From: Echinarachnius parma
Taxonomy: Eukaryota; Echinodermata; Echinoidea; Clypeasteroida; Echinarachniidae
DNA length: 64,000 nucleotides
Direction: 5' to 3'
Assembly: GCA_037951105.1 (NCBI GenBank)
Contig: JBAMJV010007134.1
Coordinates: forward strand, 62,001-126,000
The notes beneath the pieces were generated by a model. It had not been told where the DNA came from. It saw nothing but the letters and a program-made list of their open reading frames with translations, and did not search any database. Shown piece after piece: positions 25,966 to 38,000 of this stretch. Position numbers and translations under genes: made by a program. How positions within the stretch are numbered: the stretch's first letter is position 1; each line of letters starts with the position of its first letter.

Positions 25966-26016
25966 TCAACCGACGGTCAAGGTGTTGTTGGGACCAAACT
26001 CTCCATCAACGGTTGC
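25966..26016 (-). CDS. Giant gene terminal exon e35: end of CBM48 and stop codon
   Basis: Acceptor CTTATCAG|GCA at phase 0, then ATVDGEFGPNNTLTVG and TGA. The NN followed by a short beta strand matches the last strand of CBM48 domains (VNNIIQV in AMPK beta1, where an Asn contacts sugar). It continues in frame from both e34A and e34B. The protein therefore ends with the CBM48 domain itself. Confidence 0.82.
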   Translation of the reverse strand, partial: ATVDGEFGPNNTLTVG

Positions 26017-29000
26017 CTGATAAGGAACAAGATTGAAAGATATTAAATAATTTAAAATAAAATAAAGTCAAAGCAAAATGAAATCAAAGCTAATCAAATT
26101 TGAAATTTGTTATCTTAGGGTATATCCTTTCCATGTAAGGTTTGCTTAATGAGCATTGTTATAAAAAAACAAAAAATCTTTTTAAAATAACATATTATGT
26201 TTGGAATAAAATCAGAAAACTATTTAAACAATAAAGATGAAACAACAAAAATATATCAATTTAACTCATTGAGACAAAATAAATCATTTAGGAAATTACT
26301 TTCTCCTCCAAATTTCATGTTGGGAATATATAATATTTATTCTCTCAAGTCTTATCAGAAAACTTTTCTCAACTACTCAGAACAAATTTGCTGTGAAAAT
26401 ATTCAACTGATGAGCCAAAGAAAGAAGACGGCGGGGGAAAAAATGAGATGAATTGGTTTTTATAACTGGTAAAAAAAAAAAAAAAATCAAAGATGTGAAA
26501 TTGTACCGAATCTATACAAGAAATGCATTTTAAAAATTTGTATCACTATACAGTAACATAAAATGAACAAAAAAGGAACAATAACATGTATTTAAGAGCA
26601 AATAATATACATGTAAAGCAGTTAAAATATAACATCAGGCATTTCTCTACTACAAAGAATACATAAATGCAATATAACACTATTATCCTAACTACTATCA
26701 AAATGTAAACATGTAAATTACATACTATGAGTTACAACAACGGTTAGCATGTATGTATGTATACACTTTATATTCATATACTCTATATTTATCTGCACAT
26801 TGAAGCATAATCTACTGATTGATAAACAAACTAAATTTAATAATTCCTGCTTTTCAGGTTTCACAATGCCATAGCCGCAATAATTTGCAGAAGCACAAAT
26901 AAAAACATACATGAAGAAAAAAATTTGTTAATTTTCTCTTTTATTTTGGTTAGAATATACATCTGTAATTAATCATAGTGTTGCTTTGTGACAATGTGAC
27001 CGGCTACAGCAAAACCCTGCACTTGTGGGTAAAAATCAAAATGTAGATTTTCATACCATTAGAAAGGCCTCATCACAAGCTTTCATCTGATGCTTTGTTC
27101 TTACAAATTGGTCAATAATTAGTGAAGATATAATTGTTTCAATTTTACAATCATAAGTCTTTAACACACATTATGTGAACTTAAAATGCCAATTTCTTCA
27201 TAACATGAATTACAGACAAGTGCAGGGTTTTGCTATAGCCGGTCACATACATGTATACATGTACTATTATCTAATGAGCTAAATCATGCAAAAACAGATT
27301 AGCATTTTTTGACATTTATAGTAGCATTAAAGTGATCCATTAACTTTGTGAAAATTAAACCAAAATCACTTGCAGCTTTCACACTTCTCTTGTGCCTTGT
27401 TGTTTGGCTTGTGGTAACAGAAGGATTCAATGAGTTTTGATTTTTCAAATGTCTCCCTAATCATGGTGATATTTAAGATTGAATTTTGGATTCAAATTTG
27501 GATACTTCACGTGAATGATTGGGATAAAATCAGATATCTATTGACTATTTACTCTTTTTCACTAGGTAAAAGTTACTCCTTTTCTATGAAAATGTCACAT
27601 GATATTGGTATGATTGAAGCCTCAAATATCACATTGGGGGGAAAAAAATATAAAGTTAATGGACTAGAAAGGAATTCACCTAGAGACCTGCAGGAAATGG
27701 ATACATTCAGACCTGTCTTAGTGGCCAACTGTCTATAGCAGCCAACCTGCCTCCAGTAGTACAGAGTATAGTAGCCGCCAAAACTGATCCCCATCAGAGA
27801 AAAACAGTGTTATGGAACCGGTCTATACAGGTCACCTGTCTAAAGTGGCCACTTTACTCATTTCCCTAATACATGTAGTCACTATACGCAGGTTTCACTG
27901 TGCAAAGTAAATACTTTTAACGGTTCTGGGCCCCGTTGCAGAAAGCAGGCGCGCCGATTCCATCCGAAAACACAATGCATTGGGGGGGCAGAGCATTGTT
28001 CACAAACAATGCTCGCCCCCCCAATGCATTGTGTTTTCGGATGGAATCGGCGCCGGTGGCAGAAAGAGATACAATCGATTGTAAGTTACGATTGATTGTA
28101 AGTCAGAAAATTTGCGCGTTTCCACCAATCAGATTTGCGCATCAAGAACACATGACCAGACTTACAATTAATTGTAACTTACAATCGATCGTATCTCTTT
28201 CTGAAACGGGACCTAGGACTGATATCAAGGATCATTTTTGGTGGCTACTACTATACTGTACTCTGTAGGCAGGTTAGCTGTTAGGGCAGGATGGATGCTA
28301 GAGTAATACATGTTATACCAAAATCTATTTTTCCTAAACAGCTTTCTCTACTCACCTCCATTTCCTTATGTCCACTTGTTTTAACCCTTGCAAGACTATG
28401 GTATTTGTTTTTGGTATAACATATATTCTGCATAATTCCCAGCCTAAATGTAAGTATTTCCGCGCCAGTCCTCAATCAAAACCCATGTAAAAAAAAAGCT
28501 AATTATAACGCTAAGCATTCTAGATGAACACAAAATATACAAACATTGCTCAACTGACAATAAGCGAAGCACTAATTATGCACAGATACACTAATGATTC
28601 AAGATATTATAGGTACAACACATCTACACTATTCACTAATTTTAGAAGTTTTAAAATGATTCTTCATATGAAACACCAAGTAGATCTTGGTTTAAGTCGT
28701 ACCAAAAACTTTAAAAACGGTACCTACTGCCTTCTAGTCTGGCACTTGGCATTTATAGAATTGATAGAATTTATACATGCACATAACTATCAGAGGACTA
28801 GCCCTCTTTTGCAGCTTTCATTACTCGAGTGTAAACTAGGGCTACTCAAAACAAAAATAGGTGCTGCCATAAAAATGTACCAAATCGGCACAGGAAGGAA
28901 TTTCCCGTCATTTACAGCTTTGTTTGTATGGTGAACAAATGTCAAAATGATTCTTCATAAGAAACATCAACTGAAGAGCTCATATGAAGAAGCCAATAAA

Positions 29001-32000
29001 ACCATTTTTACCAATTCAAGATTAAACAAGCTGAAAAATATGAAAATAATAAGTTTATATGTCACATATAAACTTATCTCCCCAAACAACTTTGTTAAAG
29101 GGGACCACCAGCCAAAGAACAACACATAATTATATGTTTTGGAACCGTTTTGTGATATCAAATAGATACCCAACATTTTGCAAAGGGTTGTGTAATTCAT
29201 AAACAAAGCAATTAATTTCCACCACCTACGGAACCACTATTATTTCCTGGTTCTGTACGGGCCAAACGTTTGCGAGTGCGCCAATGCTATTCACGCGTAC
29301 ATTTGGAGACAATAGAATCCCGGACGATTCGTTCGCTCTGGACAAAGTAGTCTTCATACATGCAGACCCATGAACGCATGCTTTAGAATGGTGATGCGTT
29401 TTCCAATTTTTTTTTTTATTTTTTCTGGAAACATATTTTTGTGAATTTGTTGATGGAATGGACTACTAAAGATGTTACCTTTCATTTATAAGAATATTAT
29501 TTTTGGGTGGTGGTACCCTTTAAGCAATGGGTAAGGTATGATTTAAAAGACAATATTTTGTGTATACAATGGTACCCTTACCTTCAAAGTTATGAAAATG
29601 GCATTCTTCAGTTTTTATATATGAACTCTTCAACTACAGATGAACTAATAGCACCATTCTAATCATTTCACTTTGACTATAGGCAAAACAATATATATTT
29701 ATGCACAGTGTGAAACACCAAACATAGATGAACTTAGCATCATTATAATAATTTCACTTTGACTAGAGGCAGAACAATATAAATTATATACATGTATATA
29801 TACTGTAGGCAAACAAAATGTTACAAAAACACCGTAAGGAAACATAGTTTCTTTACGGTGTTTCCTCACGTGACATCCTCGGGTGTTTTTGTAACGTTTT
29901 TTTGCCTATTTCACTACATCAACGCAGACCAACTTTTTAAACTTACATGTATGAAACAGTGCTGAAACACCAAACATAGATGAACTTTTTAGCATCATAA
30001 TAATAATTTCACTTTGACTGAAGACAGAACGATATATATGCAGAGTGTGAATGCACTAGGCTCATGACATCCTCACCTTCTTGTTGTCTACCTTGTCCTC
30101 CCCATCCACTACAAACTTGTACGCGTAGTCTCCCGCCAGGAGATCCACTTTAACACTGAAGCAGCCATCACTGTAGGGTGTGTGGTAACAGGTTTTCATT
30201 CATCATCAAACAACTGGCATTGAGACTATGGCATACATTGGGATCAAGCTATCCGCAGTGCACGCACACCTAGTAGTTTACTTCAAACTTTTTTCCAAAC
30301 CTTTTAGCTTATAATGCAGCCTAATTTGATTTTGATTTTGTTTTATTCTCAAACTTGTCTATTATATACTGAAAAATGAGAATGTTAATACATGTAACTG
30401 AAAACTAGGTGTGATGTCTTGAAGATAGCTTGATTTCTTTCAAATAAAAAAAATACCAGTTTGCTCCCACACATGCCCTTTTCATTAAAATCATAATCCC
30501 TCTGAAGTTTTGGTATGAATATGGGTGAATTTTCTATCCCAGTCTGACAATGTAGGCTCAGACGCTATGATGTCACATTGTGAGTTGGTATGCATGCCTC
30601 ATACGCATATCGTCTCTCAAGTTGCAACATCCAATGTGATAATCAAGAATGCACATTTGGGCGATTCCGGCAACGGACAGGAGCAATGAACCAAGCCATG
30701 CAAGCACGTTTATCAAGCCCACCTCACAATATGGGATCCGATCTGTTTTGAAGACCAATTCAGGATCTGAACCAGACTACAAGCATTTAATAGGCACATC
30801 TTGCTTTAGTTCAGATATGCAGAAAATGTTCTTCGGATCACTGAATTGGATCCTGTAGAGTGCGATGAGTTTGAAACACTTGACATCATGATGCCTCAGT
30901 CCACATAGTCGACGTATGATCAAAATTGTCTCCAATGACAGATGAATAATGGTGACAAAAAAAAAGAGGACCCATAAACATGATCCGAGTGACCAGAGAA
31001 GAGCATGTATGAGGGTGAAGCAAACTGATAACAAGATGGATAATGAATATGACGACTGATTAACCCTCTCAGGACCAGAGTTATGTGAGGGCCATTAAAG
31101 CCATCACATATATCATGCCCCTAGGGTACTGGAAGGGTAATAGAAATACAGTCAAACCTGTCTTCGTGGCCACCAAAAGTGATCTCCTGTAGTGAAAAAC
31201 AATGTAATAGTACCTGTCTATAAAGGTCACCTGTCCACATTGACCACTTTTCCTTTTGGTGGCCACTATACACAGGTTTGACTGCAAATGTTTGACCGGC
31301 AGCCACGTTACCTGTCTCAGACTGGCCCTCCACTGCCCATCTACGACAAACTTGTATGTCCACACTCCGGGGTTGAGGAAGACTTTATGTGAGAACATTC
31401 CATCATCACTGCCTTCAGCAATAGCATTAGAGGGACAGTGGCACAGGGGTGATACATAGGAGGGTGGGGGTGGGGTGGGTGGAAGGGGTGAAAGGGGTAA
31501 TTGGGTGGTAAGAGTGTTGAGGTAGAAGGGGTGTGAGGGAAAGTTGAGTGGTATGAGGGGGGGGGGGGAGGGGGTAAGAGAAGGGGTGTAACGGATAGTT
31601 GAGTGGTAAGAGGGTGGGGGAGAAGGGGTGCAATGGGTAGTTGAGTGGTAGGAGGGTTTGAGGTAAAAGGGATGTCAGGGGTAGATGAGTAGTAGGAGGG
31701 TGGGAGGGGGTTGAAGGGGTGTAAGGTGTAGTTAAGTTGTAGGAGGTTGGGGGGGGGGGGGGGAGAGAAGGGGTGTAAGGGGTAATTGAGTGGTAGGAGG
31801 TTGGGGTGTAGTTAAGTTGTAGTAGGGTAGGGGTGTAAGGGGTAGTTGAGTGGTAGGAGGTTGGGGGTAGAAGTGGTAAGGGGTAGTTGAGTGGTAGGAG
31901 GTTGGGGGTAGAAGGGGTAAGGGGTAGTTGAGTGGTAGGAGGTTTGTGGTAAAAGGGAAGTAAGGGATAGGTGAGAGGTAGGAGGTTGGGGTAGAAGGGG

Positions 32001-35000
32001 TGTAAGGGGTAGTTGAGTGGGAGGAGGTTAGAGGTAGAAGGGATGTAGGGGGTAGTTGAGTGGGGTAGAAGGGTGTAAGGGGTAGTTGAAAGGTTGGGGA
32101 TGGGGTACAAGGGGTGTAAAGGGAAATCGAGTGGTAGGAAGTTGGGGGTAGAAGGGGTGAAAGAAGGTGGGGGGTAGAATTGGTGTAAGGGGTAAGTGGG
32201 TGGTAGGAGGGTGTTAGATTCAGCATTATAGCAATATAGTGAGATACAGGAATGACGTAGTAGGGGTTAAGTGGAGTTGGGGTCGGTGGGGTATATTAAG
32301 GTAGTTTAGGATAGCCAGGTAGAAGGAGTGGTGGTGGTGGTGGTGTTGGCAGTGTTGGGGTGGGGTTAGACAATAAGTGTAGGTGGTTGCCAGGAGAGGG
32401 TTATATAGATTATAGATAAGTGATGAGTGATTGAGCAAGATATAGCAATGCAACGAACAAATACAAGACAAAACAAGACAAGACCAGTTTGTAGACAAAT
32501 GAATATGATAATTTGAGTGTTGCGAAAATAGATATGTACCATCAAATTAAAATTGTCATATACATTGTTGTATGTGCATAAGTGTGTTGGTAGAAGGGTG
32601 TAGTAAATGTAATGAAGAATCAATATGTTGGGATGTAAATTTAAACAAAAAACAATGTAATATTACAAAGTAAATTAATGAGTTTGAATTACAATGATTT
32701 TAATATGGTGATGAGTTTTTCAAATTAAAAATGTCACAAGAAAATGTACGTACGAAACAAGTGAAAAGAATGAAATGAGTTTGAATTATGGAAGAATAGA
32801 GGAAATTGTCCATGAAACCATTTAAAGGAGGAGAGAAGCAAGAGAAGTACAACACAAAAAGAAGAAAAAAAGAAAACATAAACAAATTACACCACTGAGA
32901 AAAATATCAATGAACGTAAATTTAACTTATGAGCTCATGCAACATGCACAATGGACTTTGTGTACAAAACAAGCAACTACTTTTACTTGGCTTTTGCTTG
33001 GGGACAAATTCAAACAATAAATATTCTTCTACCACAGTTCGCCCCAAGCAAAATCCTTTTAAAAGCAATTGCCCTTTTTAAATGAACATGACCTAATGTC
33101 TAGTGTTTGAAAATTAATTTATGAGAACATTAAACAAATTTACGAATTGTGAGTAATGACAAACATGTAGTTTTTATATGGTGGTTATCAATGTTACTAG
33201 ATCTGTCAATGTTTATAAATGTTTTCTTTTCTTACTACTCTGTTTTCACATTGAATTATTGATTCGGCAACAATTGAAGCGTGCATTTGGTTATTTGGTT
33301 GCAGATTGCATGTTCTTCAGCCAATGTATTCATTCTTATTATTACACGTTTCTTATTAATAAAGCGTAGCGATATCTTGGCATGCATCATGCAGTTTCTG
33401 GTTGGCAAGAGGTGGCTTAACTTTATGATTACACATGAATACACTGGTTACTTTGGAGAGTGGACGTATTATAAAATTAGGAACATTTCAAATAATAAAT
33501 TATTCAATTGTCTCTGAATTCTACTCTAAGTGTAATAACTTAACAAACTTTTAAAAAATACGATGGCCAGTACCTCAATTGTTTAATCCCGACAAAACTT
33601 TCACCCCTCCCAAATCCCCTTAAAAATAGTAGGATTAGGTATTATTTTCATTAATGAAATTCATATATATTTTTTAATTTTCATACTGCAGTATTATTGG
33701 TAGAAACACTTTTTTAACACAATTTTAAAAGTATCCTTCTTTCACAGAAGTTGTAATCTATAGAAAATTTCTCCAATGATTTTTTCAAAATTTGCACCCC
33801 CCCCCCCCCAAAAAAAATGATAAACAGCAAAAAATTCTTATTTTTTCAGGTTCCATGAGTCATTTTCTTCATGGCAAGGCCAGGGAATTCCCCACTGACA
33901 TGGAGTACGCATGGAATGGATATACGTGTACGCACACTTGGTTGAGCTGTATCTGTTCTTTCCAGTCGTTGAAGCTCCCCGTCACAAACACCTCCTGCCC
34001 CCCTTCCTCCCAGCGGAACTCCACCGCCACCTTCCCTGCCGGTGCCTGCTCCCCCGATGGGCCGTCTGAGAAAGAAAACAAACGTTACATTTTATTGAAA
34101 AAAAATAACAGTGCGGTATTAAACACCCCCTTCCTCCAAGCGGAACTCTACCGCCACTAACAGTGCTGTATTAAACAAACACTTCATGACTTTTGCAAAC
34201 CTTTCTTAGTGGTCTCTGCTTCCCCCAAGGACTGTCTGAAAAAGAAAACAACAACTTCATTTGATCAAATTGATACATGCTTTTTTTCTTGTTTCTTTTA
34301 AGATCGCAGTAACAAACACTTCCGGTCCCAACTAAACTTTTCACGCTGGTGACTGTCCCCCAACCCTCCCCCCCCCCCCACCCACAAACCATCTACAAAC
34401 AACAGAGAAAACAACCAGTGCGGTAGGAACAAAAAAATATTGTACAAATAATGTAGGAAAAAAATGATGTCATGATCTTTCCTTTCAGCAAATGAAGTTC
34501 TTGTCAGAAACACACCCTTTCCTCTTTCCTCACAACGGAACTCCACGCAAGACTGTTCTGCCGTTGTCTGTTCCCTCTGTGGTCCATTTCAAAACAAAAA
34601 TAAAAGCTATTTTCTTTGAAAAAGTGCAACTAAATATTCTACTATCAATCAAAACATCATACACAATTTATCTTTGTATGTGGACATCCACCCCACCCCC
34701 CCCCCCCAACAAATTTTTTTTTTTTTAATTTTTTTTATTGGTGTTACCCGCCCACTCTTAACATTTCCCAACTCATTGTGTGCTAACAAAAGCTTGGCAG
34801 ACATCTTTAGGCATTGTGACCCTAGTAGCCTAAAGGTCACAGCGAAGATTGAAAAGTAGTCTTCAAAAATCAGTATTTTTCCTTTTATAATACAAACAAG
34901 ACAAATATTTTTGAATAAAAATGAGGCTCAATACATGACCCCAATAATTCTTGGCATAGATTCCTGGCATTTTTTGACAAACAAAAATTGGCTTTTGTAG

Positions 35001-38000
35001 TCTGTTCCAAATAAATAAAACAAACTGTAAGACTGTAAGAAAAAACAGCAACACTGACGATATATCATAGCGATTTATGGAAATTCCTCTGTCACCTTTC
35101 GATGCCCCTTTTCATTACTCATCAAATTCAGGTTTAGTATTTCCCTCTTTGATGATTCTAATTGGCAGAGGACTGAGCCTGAGAAATCCCTGGCTGGAAT
35201 CTAAGGAAAATCTTTTACCATTCAACATCATTATATAGAATTTGTTTCAAACTGGGATCGTGACAGTCAGAACTATCAACCTCAAAAAACTCTGTGCTAT
35301 AAAACTCACACATGCAGCCTGAATATATATAACAGATCCATAACAGGTCAATTTCTCAAAGCATCTAACATATTTAGTGCACCATTTCAATGATGTTGGA
35401 CTCAAATTAAAGGGTATCACATTTTTCTTCCAAAGCAGAAATCTGAATCGGAGTAATGTTACATATAATGAACAGGAATATTACGATGTATTATAAACTC
35501 TTTTTCTTGAGTTGCATTGCCCTTTAAAGTACTCACCCTGCCCCTCAAAAAGTAAACAAGAAAAAAGAGCATCTAAAGCTTTTTTCCTAATGTTGGAGCA
35601 CTCTAAAGTTCTAATGCATGGAACATGATTCAGATTCAGTGTGTAAATTTACTGGAGACAAAAATTAGCAAGTTTATATTCTTGTCCTCACTAGTGACTG
35701 CTAATTTGTCAATGTATAAAACATGATTTATAACAATTGTGGCAATTTTAAGCTGTCAGAATTACTAACCCCCCACAAATTTGTTTATTAAATGAGCAAT
35801 TTTCCCCTAGTTCTCACTCGTGACTGCTGGTGTGCTATCGTCAGCCTCCTTGGTTTCCACGGTGACTGCTTCCTTTGGTGCGGCGGGATCCTCTGCGGCA
35901 GGAGGAGCATCTCTGTTGGCTGCAGGGGCAGAGGGCTCTTCAGCGGGCTTCTCAGTTGTTGGGGTAGCCTCTTCAACAGCAACCTGCTCAGGCTGGGGCA
36001 CTGCCTCCTCCACTGGCGCTGCTTCTGTCTGAACTACTGGCTCTGGTTCAACTGGAGCCTAGTTGGAAAAGAAAGAACAGAAACAGGTTTCCTTAACACT
36101 TTCATTCATTTTGGGTAATCGTTTTTCATGATGTCAGTGGTTCAGAGAAAGTTGACTAGGACGACTCTTCAACCGCAACCTGCTCAGGCTGGGGCACTGC
36201 CTCCTCCACTGGGACTGCCTTTGTCTGACATACTTACTGGCTATGGTTCAACTGGGGCCTATAGTTGGATAGGAGAGGATGGGAACAGGTTTGTTTTATT
36301 TATTACACTTTGATTAGTTAGTGTTAGCTGTTAAATTAAAGTTGGCTATGAATACACCTTCCAACAGCGCGACCTGCTAGGGAACCGGCCTGTACCACTG
36401 GGGCTGCCTCTTTCTCTATTATACTGGCTCTTGTTCTACTGAAGCATGTAGTAATGATAAGAGAGGATTGAAAAGGGTTTTCTTAACACTTATATTTATA
36501 ATTGTTACTATTTTTAAACATTTGTTTAAATGGAGCCTGTCAAATTTGCATAAAGTTCTGTATCAGTGCCAACTAGTGGCGGCTCAGGATCATATTGTGC
36601 CTGTTTGTCAAACAAGCCAGAATATTGTGACCTTCCAATTTGTAAGGCTCAAACACAGCTTGAAAAGGACAAAATCTGAAAGAAACACAGCAAACTCTAG
36701 TACAATACCTCAGGTGCCTGTTCCTGTGAGGGTTCATTTGCCACAGATGGAGTTTCCTCCACTGCATCATACGTTTCTGCAGAGGCCTACAGTGAGCAAG
36801 AGGAAAGAAAGTGCTAGGGTGTCTTCTAGGAAACATCGTCGACCAAAACTTGTCTGGTCTTCATATTTCTCAAAATAAAAAATATATCACTATGGAAACC
36901 TTCCTCGCTTACAACTACTCTTTTCAAAACCAGTGAAAACAAATAGAATATTCATTCTGATAACCAGGTCATGGACTTTGAAATAAAATATGGAGAAACA
37001 TGGAAAGCAGCTTTAAAGAACACAGCAATCTCAGGCAAAATAACTCATGTGCCTGTTCCTGTGAGGGTTCTGTTGTCACAGGTGGAGTTTCCTCCTCAGC
37101 ATCAGGGGTTTCTGCAGATGGAGCTTCAATGGCATCATGTGTTTCTAAAGATGGAGGATCCTCTACTGGATTAGGAGTTTCTGAAAATGGAGTTTTCTCC
37201 ACTGCATCAGGTGAATCTGCAGATTTCCTCTACTGCATCAGGCTTTTCTTCAAGTGGAGTTTCCTCCACTGCATCAGGGGTTTCTGCAGATGGAGTTTCA
37301 CCCACTGCATCAGGTGTTGTTTCTGAAGATGGAGTTTCCTCCACTGCATCAGGGGTTTCTGAAGATGGAGTTTCCTCTACTGCATCAGTCTTTTCTTTGG
37401 ATGGAGTTTCCTCCACTGTATCAGGGGTTTCTTCAGATGGAGTTTCCTCAACTGCATCAGGCTTTTCTTCAGATGGAGTTTCCTCCACTGTATCAGGGGT
37501 TTCTTCAGATGGAGTTTCATCCACTGCATCAGGTGTTTCTGCAGATGGAGTTGCATCCACTGCATCAGGCTTTTCTGTAGATGGAGTTTCCTCGACTTCA
37601 TCAGGTGTTTCTGCAGATGGAGTTTCCTCTACTTCTGCAGATGGAGTTTCCTCCACTGCATTAGGCGTTTTTGCAGGGGCCTTAAATGGGCAAGGAGAGA
37701 AATTGCTAGGGTTTCTGTACAGAACCACCATCAACTATAACATTTATTCATGAGACCTTTCAGAAAAGTGTATTTATCTTCATTGAAACTTGATAAAACT
37801 ACAAACATTTCTCTCTTCAAAACTGGCCCTCAATTTAATAATCAACACATGCAAGCAGACAAGAGTTCTGGATCATGTAAATATAAAGAAATTTACCAAA
37901 ATTAGATCATCGTAATACGTAATAAACCATGAAAAACAATGGAACAAAATGATATTAATTTTTAAAAAAGACATGGAACTTAAAATAAAATGTGGCAATA

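Larger units (their letters stand above)
26017..30076 (-). other. Last intron of the giant gene (e34B to e35)
   Basis: About 4 kb of AT-rich intron without supported coding sequence. It contains the inverted-repeat elements at 27.0, 27.7, 27.9-28.2 and 29.8 kb and the tandem repeat at 29.6-30.05 kb, listed separately. Confidence 0.7.

Noticed and set aside
30077..31408. Reading e34A and e34B as consecutive exons of two tandem CBM48 domains
   Set aside because: Phase 0 does not match phase 2, a stop follows at once, and no intact first-half exon lies between them.
31427..32226. Minus-strand Pro/Thr/Leu/Tyr frames that look like a cell-wall or mucin protein
   Set aside because: They come from a degenerate C/T minisatellite inside an intron. 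Two overlapping frames are equally open and no splice context supports them.
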